NCBI GenBank assembly: GCA_018241505.1
Contig: JAFEDS010000033.1
Span: 1 to 64,000, forward strand
Direction of reading: 5' to 3'
Source of the DNA: Pseudomonadota bacterium
GTDB lineage: Bacteria > Pseudomonadota > Gammaproteobacteria > Steroidobacterales > Steroidobacteraceae
DNA: 64,000 nt
Shown here: positions 41,675 through 51,020 of the stretch, one piece after another
How positions within the stretch are numbered: the stretch's first letter is position 1
Layout of the letters: each line of letters opens with the position of its first letter
Made by a program: the position numbers and the translations under genes
Notes under the pieces: generated by a model
Databases searched by the model: none
Seen by the model: only the letters and a program-made list of their open reading frames with translations
What the model was told of the DNA's origin: nothing

Positions 41675-43591
41675 ATGTCCGAAGCAGCCGAAACCACAGC
41701 AGAAAAGCCGACCGAAAAACAGACATTGGGTTTCCAAGCCGAAGTCCGCGATCTGTTGAAACTGATGATCCACTCCCTGTACTCCCACAGGGAAATTTTC
41801 CTCCGCGAGCTCATCTCCAACGCCTCCGACGCCAACGATCGGCTGCGCTTCGCGGCAATTGCCGACCCTACGCTTCTGTCCGACGGCACCGACCTCGACA
41901 TCAAAATCGACGCGGATTCCAAGGCCGGCACCATCACCATCCGGGATAGCGGCATCGGCATGAGCCGCGAGGACGCAATTGCCAACCTCGGCACGATTGC
42001 CCGCTCCGGCACCGCCGAGTTCTTCAAATCCCTCTCCGGTGATCAGCAGAAGGACTCCGCTCTCATCGGCCAGTTCGGCGTCGGGTTCTATTCGGCGTTC
42101 ATTGTCTCCGACAAGGTAACGGTGGTGACCCGCCGCGCCGGCTCTCCCGCCGAATCCGGCGTGAAATGGGAGTCCAGCGCTGAAGGCGATTTCACGGTAG
42201 AGACACTGAACGTCCCCGAGCGCGGCACCGCTGTCACGCTGCACCTCAAGGAAGACGCGAAGGAATTCGCCGACGGCTGGCGCCTGCGCTCCCTGATCCG
42301 AAAATACTCAGACCATATCGGCTTCCCCGTCCGCATGAAGAAGGAAGGCGAAGCTAATCTGGACTACGAAGCAGTCAACGAGGCGAAAGCCCTGTGGACG
42401 CTGCCCCGCACCGAAATCAAGGACGAGGAATACAAGCAGTTCTATCAGCACATCGGCCACGACTACACCGACCCGCTGGCCTGGAGTCACAACAAGGTCG
42501 AAGGCAAGCGCGAATACACCAGCCTCCTGTACATCCCTGGCCGCGCGCCCTTTGATTTGTGGCAGCGCGATGCGGCTCGCGGACTGAAGCTCTATGTGCG
42601 CCGCGTCTTCATCATGGATGACGCCGAGCAGTTCCTGCCGCAGTACCTGCGGTTCGTCAAAGGCATCGTCGACTCGAGCGATCTGCCGCTCAACGTGTCC
42701 CGTGAGCTGCTGCAACAGGATCCGGAAGTCGATGCCATCAAGGGCGGCCTCACCAAGCGCGTCCTCGACATGCTCTCCAAGCTCATGAAGGATGACGCGG
42801 AGAAGTACGCCACGTTCTGGAAGGAGTTCGGTGCGGTCCTCAAGGAAGGCCTGGTCCAGGACCATGCCAACAAGGACAAGATCCTGCCGTTGCTGCGCTT
42901 TGCCAGCACCAACGATCCGGACAACAAGCCCACCACGACTCTGGCGCAGTACGTGGAGCGCATGAAGCCCGATCAGGAACGCATTTATTTCATCATTGCC
43001 GAGAGCCTCGAAGCGGCGCGTTCCAGCCCCTACATTGAACAGTTGAAGGAACGCGGTCTCGAAGTGCTGCTCATGGCCGAGCGCATTGACGAGTGGGTCA
43101 TGGACCACCTCGATGAGTTTGAAGGCAAGAAGTTCAAGAACGCCTCGCGCGGCGATCTCGAGCTCGGAAAGCTCGAGAACGAGGACGACAAGAAGAAGCA
43201 GGAAGAGGTCAAGAAAGAGACTGAAGGTCTCACCAAGCGCATCAAGGACGCGTTGGGCGAGCGTGTGGAGGAGGTGCGGACCAGCGCGCGGTTGCGTGAA
43301 TCGCCGGCCATTCTCGTGCTGAAAGAGCACGACATGGGGGCGAGCATGCGGCGCATTATGGCCGCTGCGGGCCAGAAGGTTCCTGAGTCGAAGCCCGCGC
43401 TCGAGATCAATGCCAGCCATCCGATTGTGAAGTACCTCGACAGCGAGCCCGATGAGGAACACTTCAAGGAGTTGTCACAGCTCCTGTTCGATCAGGCGTC
43501 GCTCGCGGAAGGCGGTCAGATTTCGAACCCCGCCGACTACGTGCAGCGCCTGAACCGCCTGCTCGTGCGCCTCGCGGGAGCGTCCCATTAA
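41675..43591 (+). CDS. htpG: Hsp90-family chaperone HtpG
   Basis: This 638-residue cytosolic ATP-dependent chaperone has the GHKL ATPase domain at the N-terminus: [18 protein letters not shown], then [14 protein letters not shown] and [15 protein letters not shown]. The middle domain contains [10 protein letters not shown] and [11 protein letters not shown]. The C-terminal dimerisation domain follows. Length and order match E. coli HtpG (624). ATG 41675 follows AGGGGA; an in-frame ATG 66 nt upstream would add an unconserved extension. Confidence 0.95.
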   Translation: MSEAAETTAEKPTEKQTLGFQAEVRDLLKLMIHSLYSHREIFLRELISNASDANDRLRFAAIADPTLLSDGTDLDIKIDADSKAGTITIRDSGIGMSREDAIANLGTIARSGTAEFFKSLSGDQQKDSALIGQFGVGFYSAFIVSDKVTVVTRRAGSPAESGVKWESSAEGDFTVETLNVPERGTAVTLHLKEDAKEFADGWRLRSLIRKYSDHIGFPVRMKKEGEANLDYEAVNEAKALWTLPRTEIKDEEYKQFYQHIGHDYTDPLAWSHNKVEGKREYTSLLYIPGRAPFDLWQRDAARGLKLYVRRVFIMDDAEQFLPQYLRFVKGIVDSSDLPLNVSRELLQQDPEVDAIKGGLTKRVLDMLSKLMKDDAEKYATFWKEFGAVLKEGLVQDHANKDKILPLLRFASTNDPDNKPTTTLAQYVERMKPDQERIYFIIAESLEAARSSPYIEQLKERGLEVLLMAERIDEWVMDHLDEFEGKKFKNASRGDLELGKLENEDDKKKQEEVKKETEGLTKRIKDALGERVEEVRTSARLRESPAILVLKEHDMGASMRRIMAAAGQKVPESKPALEINASHPIVKYLDSEPDEEHFKELSQLLFDQASLAEGGQISNPADYVQRLNRLLVRLAGASH

Positions 43592-43634
43592 CGTACGCCG
43601 CTATGCACGTCGCGGCGCGCGCCGCTACGCACAT

Positions 43635-44126
43635 GTGAAATTGACACTGGCTGCTGCGCTGCTGACCGCAGCCAGCAGCCTGCCTCTCGTAGCCAAGCGC
43701 TTGCCGGATACGCCGGCAGCGACCGCGACCCCGACGGCAACCGCCGTCAACCAGGAGAATAAGATGACTGCTACCGTGCCTACCGAGCTCGTAATAACAG
43801 ACGTGAAGAAGGGCACGGGCCCCGCCATCACCGCCGGTCAGACTGCTGTAGTTCACTACACAGGCTGGTTGTACTCACCGGACGCGAAGGACCACAAGGG
43901 CAAGAAGTTCGACAGCTCCCGCGACCGCAATGACCCTTTCAGTTTCAGCGTCGGTGGCGGCGAGGTCATTGGCGGTTGGGACCAGGGTGTGGTCGGAATG
44001 CAGGCCGGCGGTCACCGTACGCTCGTGATTCCGCCGTCACTCGGCTACGGCGCCCGCGGGGCAGGCGGCGTCATCCCCGGCAACGCCACGCTGTTGTTTG
44101 ATATCGAGCTTTTGAAGATCCAATAA
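43635..44126 (+). CDS. FKBP-type peptidyl-prolyl isomerase, start ambiguous
   Basis: An FKBP domain speeds proline isomerisation during folding. The core from about 50 has VVHYTGWLY, KFDSSRDRNDPFSF, VIGGWDQGVVGMQAGGHR, IPPSLGYGARGAGGVIPGNATLLFDIELL, a complete single-domain set. Two starts are possible. GTG 43635 adds a 43-residue leader with a signal-peptide-like KLTLAAALLTAASSLPLVA. ATG 43764 has a strong AGGAG at the right distance and would give a 120-residue cytosolic form. Which is used, or both, decides the compartment. Confidence 0.85.
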   Translation: MKLTLAAALLTAASSLPLVAKRLPDTPAATATPTATAVNQENKMTATVPTELVITDVKKGTGPAITAGQTAVVHYTGWLYSPDAKDHKGKKFDSSRDRNDPFSFSVGGGEVIGGWDQGVVGMQAGGHRTLVIPPSLGYGARGAGGVIPGNATLLFDIELLKIQ

Positions 44127-44214
44127 TGAAAAACCCGGCAAGGTATCGCTCCTTGCCGGGTTGAATAGCCCTCGCGGGCTAAATCGCAAGGCCGCCGCAA
44201 GGCGGCCTTTGCTT
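44127..44214. terminator. Three hairpins between convergent FKBP and HU genes
   Basis: A 12-bp stem (44132-44162, AACCCGGCAAGG / CCTTGCCGGGTT) is followed by five T on the minus strand and so terminates the HU transcript. A small TAGCCC/GGGCTA hairpin lies at 44166-44181. A third, GGCCGCC/GGCGGCC (about 44188-44209), is followed by TTTGCTTT on the plus strand and can end FKBP. Confidence 0.65.
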
Positions 44215-44223
44215 TAGTGAATC

Positions 44224-44538
44224 TTAATTGTTCACCATGGCCTTGAGGCTCTTCAAGGGCAGCACGCGAACCTTCTTGCTCGCCGGCTTGGCCTTGAACG
44301 TCATCTTCTCGCCCGTGAACGGGTTGATGCCCTCGCGCGCCTTGGTGGCGGGCTTCTTCACAACCTTCAACTTCATGAGCCCGGGCATTGTGAACAGCCC
44401 ATTGCCGCGCAGGCTCTTGCGGATCACGCCGCTCAATGAATCGAACACAGAGGAAACCTGCTTGCGTGACAGGGCCGTGTCTTTGGAGATCTGAGTCAGG
44501 ACTTCCGACTTCGTCGGTGCGCCACCTTTTTTCGCCAT
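44224..44538 (-). CDS. HU/IHF-family DNA-binding protein
   Basis: The 104-residue nucleoid protein has the HU/IHF fold: two helices (KSEVLTQISKDTALSRKQVSSVFDSLSGVI), a short sheet, the DNA-binding arm region REGINPFTGEKMTFKAKPASKK and a C-terminal helix. The N-terminal MAKKGGAPT and Lys-rich arm are somewhat longer than in HU (90 residues). It bends or wraps DNA without strong sequence preference. It is a lone minus-strand gene ending at the hairpin cluster. Confidence 0.85.
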   Translation of the reverse strand: MAKKGGAPTKSEVLTQISKDTALSRKQVSSVFDSLSGVIRKSLRGNGLFTMPGLMKLKVVKKPATKAREGINPFTGEKMTFKAKPASKKVRVLPLKSLKAMVNN

Positions 44539-44788
44539 ATTCCGCTACTCCTGGAAATTTAGTATCTGAGCGCGGTGCCGCCGCGCAAGTGAATCGCCGC
44601 GAAAAATAGCACAGTGCACAGCGAGCGCAAGTGTTTTTTTGATTCGAGTTGGTTCGAAAATGCCTTTTTTTTCAGGGTTTCCTCAAACCCGGGGCGCCGG
44701 CAACCGCACCCACAGCGCCTCTTCACACTTGTAGCAACAGCGTTTCCGCGGCTGTGAGCGTGGCTCCGGACGCTGGAAAAACAGGGGT

Positions 44789-45316
44789 TTACGGCAACAG
44801 CCGCAGAATGACCTGAATCGCGATCATGGCCCACAGGGGCGACAGATCGATGCCGGCGATAGGTGGAATCAGTCTGCGGAAAGGACGCAGGATCGGTTCA
44901 CACAGACTTGCCAGAAGCGACTGCAGCGGTGAATAACCGCCGGGTGCAACGAGGCTGAGCAATGCGTACAGCAAAATCGCGTAGAAATAAGTGTTCAGCA
45001 GGGCCTGCAGCAGGTCCACAGCAACGCTGGTCAGCCAAACTTCCACTGCAGGTGTGCCGTAACCGGTCAGTGCGAAGAGAATGCCGCGCCGGATGATCTC
45101 GACCAGCAGTACCGCGATCACCGAGGCGGTGTCGACTTTGCCGATGGGCGGCAGTACGCGCCGCAGCGGCAAAATCAGGGGATTGGTGATCTTCACAATC
45201 GCCTGCGCAATCGGGTTGCGGAAGTCAGCACGCGCCCACTGCAACAAAAGTCGTGCCAATACGACGAACAAGGCCAGCGACAGCAGCGTATCGACTAAAT
45301 ATATGAGCGCGGTCAT
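44789..45316 (-). CDS. YggT-family membrane protein
   Basis: The 175-residue inner-membrane protein has two YGGT repeats. Each has a hydrophobic helix pair followed by a conserved ILRPFRRLIPP (or ILPLRRVLPP) stretch, ending VILRLL. The family is small and functionally vague, with links to proline metabolism, osmotic tolerance and cell division. It follows proC on the minus strand, the normal neighbour in gammaproteobacteria. Confidence 0.85.
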   Translation of the reverse strand: MTALIYLVDTLLSLALFVVLARLLLQWARADFRNPIAQAIVKITNPLILPLRRVLPPIGKVDTASVIAVLLVEIIRRGILFALTGYGTPAVEVWLTSVAVDLLQALLNTYFYAILLYALLSLVAPGGYSPLQSLLASLCEPILRPFRRLIPPIAGIDLSPLWAMIAIQVILRLLP

Positions 45317-45349
45317 GTCGTTTTCCGAAAAAGAGGTGGGCGAGTTGAA

Positions 45350-46189
45350 TCAGGATGCGCCGAATTGCTCCGCCAGCTCGCGACCGCGGCGGGTTGCGGC
45401 TTCGAGCGCCCGCGCGACAATGGCGCGCAAGTCCGCTGATTCCAGGGATTTGACGGCTGCCTCTGTCGTTCCGCCCTTGGAAGTGACTTCCGCGCGCATC
45501 TTCGCGAGATCGCCGTCACCCGTTTGCATCCCTGAATACGCGAGTTGGCCCGCACCATGCAGCGTTGCGATCGCCAACCGCCGTGCCGCGGTCGGCTCGA
45601 GGCCCAGGTCGGTGGCGCCCTGCGTCAGCAGCTCCGCCAGCAGAAAGAAATACGCAGGTCCGCTCCCCGACAGAGCAGTGACCACGTCGAGATGGTCTTC
45701 CTCGCTGACCCATACAACTTCGCCAACGGCCTGCATCACCTTCTCGGCGATACTGCGCTGCGCGTTGGAGACGCTGGCCGGGGCGTAAAGGCCGGTCGCG
45801 CCAGCGCCGACCAGCGCCGGTCTGTTAGGCATGGCGCGTACGACCGGTACACCAGCGCCACACCAGCCTTCCAGTGCCATGGTCCGGATGCCCGCGGCGA
45901 TCGATATAACCAGCGGTCGGGTCCGTTGTAGCAATGGTTTGAGCGGTGCCAGCACCTCTCCCGCGATCTGCGGCTTGACGGCCACGACAATCACCGACGC
46001 CGTCTCGGCCGCGGCTGCGTTGTTGTCCGTTGCCTGGATGCCAAAGTCAGCCGCCAGCGACAGCCGTGCCGCCGCGAAACTCTCACCGACCGAGATGTGT
46101 TCCGGGCGGGTGCCGCGGCGGAGCAGGCCGCCGATGAGTGCGCGGCCCATGTTGCCGCCGCCTAGAAATGCGAGTTGCCCGTTGCTCAT
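45350..46189 (-). CDS. proC: Pyrroline-5-carboxylate reductase ProC
   Basis: This 279-residue enzyme reduces pyrroline-5-carboxylate to proline with NAD(P)H in the cytoplasm. The N-terminal Rossmann motif LAFLGGGNMGRALIGGLL binds the cofactor. VVAVKPQ, RAMPNRPALVGAG and the C-terminal SGSGPAYFFLLAE and TSKGGTTEAAVKSLE blocks are those of the family. The length is close to E. coli ProC (269). ATG 46189 was chosen; the open frame to 46396 has no homology. It lies between yggS and yggT. Confidence 0.92.
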   Translation of the reverse strand: MSNGQLAFLGGGNMGRALIGGLLRRGTRPEHISVGESFAAARLSLAADFGIQATDNNAAAAETASVIVVAVKPQIAGEVLAPLKPLLQRTRPLVISIAAGIRTMALEGWCGAGVPVVRAMPNRPALVGAGATGLYAPASVSNAQRSIAEKVMQAVGEVVWVSEEDHLDVVTALSGSGPAYFFLLAELLTQGATDLGLEPTAARRLAIATLHGAGQLAYSGMQTGDGDLAKMRAEVTSKGGTTEAAVKSLESADLRAIVARALEAATRRGRELAEQFGAS

Positions 46190-46209
46190 GTGAGACCGAT
46201 TGTAACTAT

Positions 46210-46944
46210 TTACTGCGGCGGCGCCGTATTTGTTGCACGCGGGCGCTCGCCAAAGAGCGCCGTTCCAATCCGGACGATGGTGGCGCCTTCCGCAATGGCC
46301 GCCTCGAAGTCGCCGCTCATTCCCATGGACAACGTATCGAGTCCGGCGCCTCCCGAATTGAGTTCCTCCAGCGCCCGGCGCATGGCCGCAAACCACATAC
46401 GCTGGCGCGCAGGATCGTCTTCATCGGGGGGTATACACATCAACCCACGCAGCTTCAGGCGCGGTAAAACGGCCACGGCGGCCGCCAGGGCCGGCAATTC
46501 CGTTACCGTGACGCCTCCCTTGGACGCTTCACCGCCAATGTTGACCTGCAGGCAGACATTCAAAGGCGGAGCATGGAATGGCCGCTGCTCTGACAGGCGC
46601 TCCGCGATCTTCAGGCGCTCGATGCCGTGGACCCAGTCAAAATGGCTGGCAATCACCTTGGTTTTGTTGGCCTGCAGGCGCCCAATGAAGTGCCAGGTCA
46701 GGCCTGGATTCTGACTGACCTCCCGCAGTTCCTCGATCTTCCCCAGCGCCTCCTGAAAATAACTCTCACCAATGTCCCGAACGCCTGCCTCGGCAACCTG
46801 GCGGATGCTGTTGGCCGAATGACCCTTGCTTACGGCGAGAAGTGTGACGGAGTCGACACTTCTACCGGCGGCGCGCGCGGCCGATTCAATGCGATTTCGG
46901 ATGTCTCGAACGTGCTGCAGCGAATTCTGCGGAACCATTAACAT
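46210..46944 (-). CDS. PLP homeostasis protein YggS
   Basis: This 244-residue pyridoxal-phosphate-binding protein buffers PLP and affects amino-acid metabolism. The PLP lysine is expected at Lys40 in LLAVSKGHS. HFIGRLQANK, CLQVNIGGEASKGG and LSMGMSGDFEAAIAEGATIVRIGTALFG are the family blocks. It is a TIM barrel without a known reaction. It is divergent from pilT, with its start 106 nt from the pilT start, the same order as in Pseudomonas. Confidence 0.9.
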   Translation of the reverse strand: MLMVPQNSLQHVRDIRNRIESAARAAGRSVDSVTLLAVSKGHSANSIRQVAEAGVRDIGESYFQEALGKIEELREVSQNPGLTWHFIGRLQANKTKVIASHFDWVHGIERLKIAERLSEQRPFHAPPLNVCLQVNIGGEASKGGVTVTELPALAAAVAVLPRLKLRGLMCIPPDEDDPARQRMWFAAMRRALEELNSGGAGLDTLSMGMSGDFEAAIAEGATIVRIGTALFGERPRATNTAPPQ

Positions 46945-47050
46945 ATTGGATACGGAACCCCTCCGTTATACTCCTGTTGCGCTCAGATGCAGGTTTAGTG
47001 CGTCGCTTGCCGACACCTGCCTCGAGCCCCCTCGCGCTCTAGGAGCTTCC

Positions 47051-48091
47051 ATGGCTGTCGACATCGCGCAACTCTTGGCATTCGCCGTCAAGAACAATGC
47101 GTCTGACCTGCACCTGTCCGCCGGCGTCCCGCCCATGATACGGGTCGACGGTGACATGAAGCGCATCAACATGCCTGCCCTTGCCCACAAGGAAGTGCAC
47201 AGCATGGTCTACGACATCATGAACGACAAGCAACGGAAGGCTTACGAAGAGTTCTTCGAGACCGACTTTTCGTTCGAAATACCCAAGCTGGCGCGCTTCC
47301 GCGTCAACGCCTTCAATCAGAACCGCGGCGCCGGCGCCGTGTTCCGCAACATCCCTTCCGTCATCATGTCCCTGGACGACCTGGGTTCGCCCAAGATCTT
47401 TCGCGACCTGTGCATGTTGCCCCGTGGCCTGGTCCTCGTCACCGGTCCCACCGGTTCCGGCAAGTCCACCACCCTGGCGGGCATGGTCAATCACTGTAAT
47501 GACAACCGGCCCGATCACATCATCACCATCGAAGACCCGATCGAATTCGTACACGAGTCCAAGCGCTGCCTGGTGAACCAGCGCGAAGTCCACCGCGATA
47601 CCCTCGGCTTCACCGAAGCCTTGCGATCCGCCTTGCGTGAGGACCCGGACGTCGTGCTGGTCGGCGAAATGCGCGACCTGGAAACCATCCGACTCGCCCT
47701 GACCGCCGCCGAAACCGGCCACTTGGTGTTCGGCACCCTGCACACCAGCTCCGCCGCCAAGACCATCGACCGTATCGTCGACGTGTTCCCCGCGGCTGAA
47801 AAAGACATGGTGCGCTCGATGTTGTCCGAATCGCTGCGCGCGGTCATCTCACAGACGCTGTTGAAGAAGATCGGCGGTGGCCGCGTGGCGGCGCACGAGA
47901 TCATGATTGGCACGCCCGCCATCAGAAACCTGATCCGCGAGGGCAAAATCGCCCAGATGTATTCGGCGATCCAGACCGGCCAGGCTGCCGGCATGCAGAC
48001 ACTCGACCAGTGTCTGACCGAGCTCATGAGCAAGGGCCTGGTGAGTAAGGAAGAAGCTCGCTACAAGGCCCAAAACAAAGACGCGTTGTAA
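47051..48091 (+). CDS. pilT: Type IV pilus retraction ATPase PilT
   Basis: This 346-residue cytoplasmic hexameric ATPase depolymerises the type IV pilus for twitching. The N-terminal PAS-like part (NNASDLHLSAGVPPMIRVDGD) precedes the RecA-like domain: Walker A GPTGSGKSTT, Asp box TIEDPIEF, Walker B EDPDVVLVGEMRDLETI and the His box AAETGHLVFGTLHT. The AIRNLIREGKIAQMYSAIQTG element near the end is typical PilT. AGGAGC lies 4 nt before ATG 47051. It is first of three related genes. Confidence 0.95.
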   Translation: MAVDIAQLLAFAVKNNASDLHLSAGVPPMIRVDGDMKRINMPALAHKEVHSMVYDIMNDKQRKAYEEFFETDFSFEIPKLARFRVNAFNQNRGAGAVFRNIPSVIMSLDDLGSPKIFRDLCMLPRGLVLVTGPTGSGKSTTLAGMVNHCNDNRPDHIITIEDPIEFVHESKRCLVNQREVHRDTLGFTEALRSALREDPDVVLVGEMRDLETIRLALTAAETGHLVFGTLHTSSAAKTIDRIVDVFPAAEKDMVRSMLSESLRAVISQTLLKKIGGGRVAAHEIMIGTPAIRNLIREGKIAQMYSAIQTGQAAGMQTLDQCLTELMSKGLVSKEEARYKAQNKDAL

Positions 48092-48103
48092 AAGGCGGGA
48101 TCC

Positions 48104-49261
48104 ATGGATCGCGACCAGGCTATCAAGCTCATGCAGGATCTTCTCCGTCGTGTGACCGAGAAGAAGGCCTCCGATTTGTTCGTGACCGCAGGCTTCCCGC
48201 CTGCGATCAAAATCGACGGCGAAGTGCGTCCGCAAAGTGAGCGCGCACTCACCCCCGAACAATCCGCCACCCTGGTCCGCGCGATCATGAACGATCGTCA
48301 GACCAAGGAGTTCGACGCCTCCAAGGAGTGTAACTTCGCCATCGCGCCGCCTGGCATCGGCCGGTTCCGCGTGAGCGCGTTCGTCCAACAAGGCGCCGTC
48401 GGCTGCGTCATTCGCCTCATCAACGCCAAGATCCCGAGCTTTGAAGAGCTCGATTTGCCGCCCATTCTCAAGGAAGTTGTGCTCTCAAAGCGCGGCCTCG
48501 TCATCCTGGTGGGCGGTACCGGCTCCGGTAAGTCGACCTCGCTGGCGGCGATGATCGGCTACCGTAATGAAAAGACCCGCGGCCACATCGTTACCATCGA
48601 AGACCCGGTTGAGTACGTCCATCAACACAAGGGTTGCGTCATCACGCACCGCGAGGTGGGCGTCGATACCGACTCTTGGCATACGGCTCTCAAGAACACC
48701 CTGCGTCAGGCGCCCGATGTCATCCTCATTGGCGAAATCCGGGACCGCGAGACCATGGAGTACGGCGTTCAGTTCGCCGAAACAGGACACCTGGTGTTGG
48801 CGACCCTGCACGCCAACAGCGCCAACCAGGCCCTCGACCGTATCATCAACTTCTTCCCTGACGAGCGTCGCGAGCAGCTCCTGATGGACCTGTCGCTGAA
48901 CATCCGCGCCCTGATCTCCCAGCGTTTGATCCCCAGGGAGTCCGGCTCCGGCCGCATTGCCTCCATGGAGATTATGCTCAATTCGCCCCTGATCCAGGAC
49001 CTGATCTTCAAAGGCGAGGTGGCCAAGATCAAGGAAGTCATGTCGCGCAGCACCCGCCTCGGCATGAAGACGTTTGACCAGTCCCTGTACGAGTTGTACG
49101 AAACCGGATTCATCTCCTATGAGGACGCCTTGCGCAACGCCGACTCCAAGAACGAGCTGCGCCTGCGCATCAAGCTGGAAAGCAAGCGCGAGGCAAAGAA
49201 TATCGACGACGGCGGCGCGCTCCAGATTGTGGATGAAGGCGACGAAGGCCGGTCGCTGTAG
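48104..49261 (+). CDS. pilU: PilU, accessory retraction ATPase
   Basis: This 385-residue PilT paralogue boosts pilus retraction force. It is close to P. aeruginosa PilU by recall: SDLFVTAGFPPAIKIDGE, ECNFAIAPPGIGRFRVSAF, GGTGSGKSTSLAAMIGYRN, YVHQHKGCVITHREVGVDTDSW, TLRQAPDVILIGEIRDRETM. A C-terminal tail of about 30 acidic residues follows the conserved ADSKNELRLRIKLES. It starts 12 nt after pilT, so both are co-transcribed. Confidence 0.92.
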   Translation: MDRDQAIKLMQDLLRRVTEKKASDLFVTAGFPPAIKIDGEVRPQSERALTPEQSATLVRAIMNDRQTKEFDASKECNFAIAPPGIGRFRVSAFVQQGAVGCVIRLINAKIPSFEELDLPPILKEVVLSKRGLVILVGGTGSGKSTSLAAMIGYRNEKTRGHIVTIEDPVEYVHQHKGCVITHREVGVDTDSWHTALKNTLRQAPDVILIGEIRDRETMEYGVQFAETGHLVLATLHANSANQALDRIINFFPDERREQLLMDLSLNIRALISQRLIPRESGSGRIASMEIMLNSPLIQDLIFKGEVAKIKEVMSRSTRLGMKTFDQSLYELYETGFISYEDALRNADSKNELRLRIKLESKREAKNIDDGGALQIVDEGDEGRSL

Positions 49262-49272
49262 GAGCGCTTCCC

Positions 49273-50445
49273 ATGGATTCCAACTCACCGGCGGCCAAGA
49301 GTTCCTCAGCGCCGAAAGCCAGCCTGGATGCCACGGGCCCCCAGGCGCATCTGCCCCAGGTTGACGCCGCCGGCAGCGGTCACCCGACCCTCAACACCAA
49401 GCCGCTGTTCAAATTGATGGTGGAGAAGAAGGCCTCCGACCTGTTCTTCACCTCCAACGCGCCCATCAAGATCAAGATCGAAGGCCAGATCCTGCCCGTC
49501 AACAAGCAGATCCTGACCCCCGAGACCGTGCGCCAGACCGCCTTCGCGCTCATGACCCCTGAGCAGCGCGAGCACTTCGTGAACGAGTTTGAGCTCGACT
49601 TCGCGATCTCCGAACCCGGCCTGGGCCGCTTCCGCGTCAACGTCTTCATGCAGCGTGGCTTCCCGGCCATGGTGCTCCGCTACATCACCGCCGACATGCC
49701 CCGGATCGAGTCCCTCGGCCTCCCGCCGATCATGTCCGACCTGGTGCTCATGAAGCGCGGTTTGATTCTGATGGTCGGCTCCACCGGCTCAGGCAAATCC
49801 ACCTCGCTGGCGGCAATGATCAATTACCGCAACGAGAACGCCTCCGACCACATCGTTACCATCGAAGACCCGATCGAATTCCTGCACACCAACAAGCGTT
49901 CCATCGTGAACCAGCGCGAAGTGGGCATCGACACCAAGTCCTACAACCGCGCCCTGCGCGGTGTGGTCCGCGCCGCCCCCGACGTCATCCTCATCGGCGA
50001 GATCCGCGACCGTGAGAGTATGGAGGCGGCGATCAACCTCGCAGGCACAGGACACCTGGTGCTCGCCACCCTCCACGCGAACAACTGCGCGGAGTCCCTG
50101 GACCGCATCATCAACATGTTTCCGCGCGAACAGCATAGCCAGATCTTCCTCGACATGTCCCAGTACCTGCGCGCCATCCTGGCGCAGCGCCTGGTGATGG
50201 GCCGGGACGGCAAACGTTGCGCCGCTATCGAGGTGATGATCAACACCCCGCACATCTCGGAGCTCATCAAGAAGGGCGACGTGATGGCCATCAAGGAAGC
50301 CATCGCTTCCTCCGGCGAGCGCGGCATCCAAAGCTTCGATGTCTCGCTGCGCGATCTCTTCAAGACCGGACGCATTGAGCTGGAAGAAGCGCTCGGTGCC
50401 GCCGACTCGCGCGCCAACCTGGAAGCCAAAATCAACTTCGGCTGA
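49273..50445 (+). CDS. Third PilT/PilU-family ATPase
   Basis: This 390-residue paralogue is nearer PilU than PilT: SDLFFTSNAPIKIKIEGQ, GSTGSGKSTSLAAMINYRN, IEDPIEFLHTNKRSIVNQRE, AAPDVILIGEIRDRESM and LAGTGHLVLATLHANN. Walker and Asp/His boxes are intact, so it should hydrolyse ATP. The first 45 residues (SPAAKSSSAPKAS and on) are a disordered extension lacking in PilU. It starts 11 nt after pilU and ends the operon. Many genomes have only PilT and PilU here. A third could tune retraction or serve another pilus. Confidence 0.88.
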   Translation: MDSNSPAAKSSSAPKASLDATGPQAHLPQVDAAGSGHPTLNTKPLFKLMVEKKASDLFFTSNAPIKIKIEGQILPVNKQILTPETVRQTAFALMTPEQREHFVNEFELDFAISEPGLGRFRVNVFMQRGFPAMVLRYITADMPRIESLGLPPIMSDLVLMKRGLILMVGSTGSGKSTSLAAMINYRNENASDHIVTIEDPIEFLHTNKRSIVNQREVGIDTKSYNRALRGVVRAAPDVILIGEIRDRESMEAAINLAGTGHLVLATLHANNCAESLDRIINMFPREQHSQIFLDMSQYLRAILAQRLVMGRDGKRCAAIEVMINTPHISELIKKGDVMAIKEAIASSGERGIQSFDVSLRDLFKTGRIELEEALGAADSRANLEAKINFG

Positions 50446-50517
50446 CATGTGTCCGCTGCGCCGCGGACTCTTCGATCCTGGGCTGAACAGATGCGAGCGA
50501 ATGTGCTCGTAGGCTGC

Positions 50518-50916
50518 TTACGTGCTTCGGCGGAGGTCCTTCAACGCATTCCAACGACTTTGTCCAGGCAATCTGTACTCCCAGAATGTCCACCCATTGA
50601 CTGGATTTCGAGTAATACGCATTGCTGCCGCTGACGGACTGTTGAATCGCTCGTCGTTGTAAATGAGTGCGCCAGAATCGACTCGTGCCAAATGAATTTG
50701 GCCCTTATATGTCGCTCGCAGTTCCGTGCCCGCGGGCAACCGCACGCCTTTGGTGACCCAATCCTCAGGGCGTGGACTATTTGATTTCACGGCGGCCGCA
50801 CTCTGAGGTGGCAGGCGCAGTAGCTGCCGAAGCACGTCATTCTCGCTTACGTCTTCGGTCGGGCGCCTGGCGATGAGGGCCTTATAGACTTCAAAATCGA
50901 CGTCGATGCTTGGCAT
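50518..50916 (-). CDS. SeqA-N-like plus RAMA-like DNA-binding protein
   Basis: The 132-residue protein has two parts. Residues 1-38 (MPSIDVDFEVYKALIARRPT, then SENDVLRQLLRL) resemble the ribbon-helix-helix dimerisation end of SeqA. Residues 50-130 (WVTKGVRLPAGTELRATYKG, FNSPSAAAMRITRNPVNGWTFWEY) match the RAMA domain associated with restriction-modification enzymes and possibly modified-base reading. No catalytic motif is seen. It is divergent from the XRE gene across a palindromic operator, so it may be controlled by that repressor. The identification is by pattern and moderately sure. Confidence 0.6.
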   Translation of the reverse strand: MPSIDVDFEVYKALIARRPTEDVSENDVLRQLLRLPPQSAAAVKSNSPRPEDWVTKGVRLPAGTELRATYKGQIHLARVDSGALIYNDERFNSPSAAAMRITRNPVNGWTFWEYRLPGQSRWNALKDLRRST

Positions 50917-50933
50917 AGTGTGAGAATTCTAGC

Positions 50934-50959
50934 ACTAATAGCGCTATTGAACTATTAGT
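50934..50959. promoter_or_regulatory. Nested palindromic operator between RAMA-like and XRE genes
   Basis: ACTAATAG (50934-50941) and CTATTAGT (50952-50959) are perfect inverted repeats around a 10-nt centre. Overlapping them, AATAGCGCTATT (50937-50948) is a perfect 12-bp palindrome. Its place in the 104-bp divergent spacer suggests binding by the XRE protein. Confidence 0.6.
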
Positions 50960-51020
50960 TTAGATGGAGCCCTCAGTTTGCAATCTTGATCCATTGGATG
51001 TTTAATAAATTTAACATCAG

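Noticed and set aside
42308-43462. 384-residue minus-strand frame
   Set aside because: Antisense shadow of htpG.
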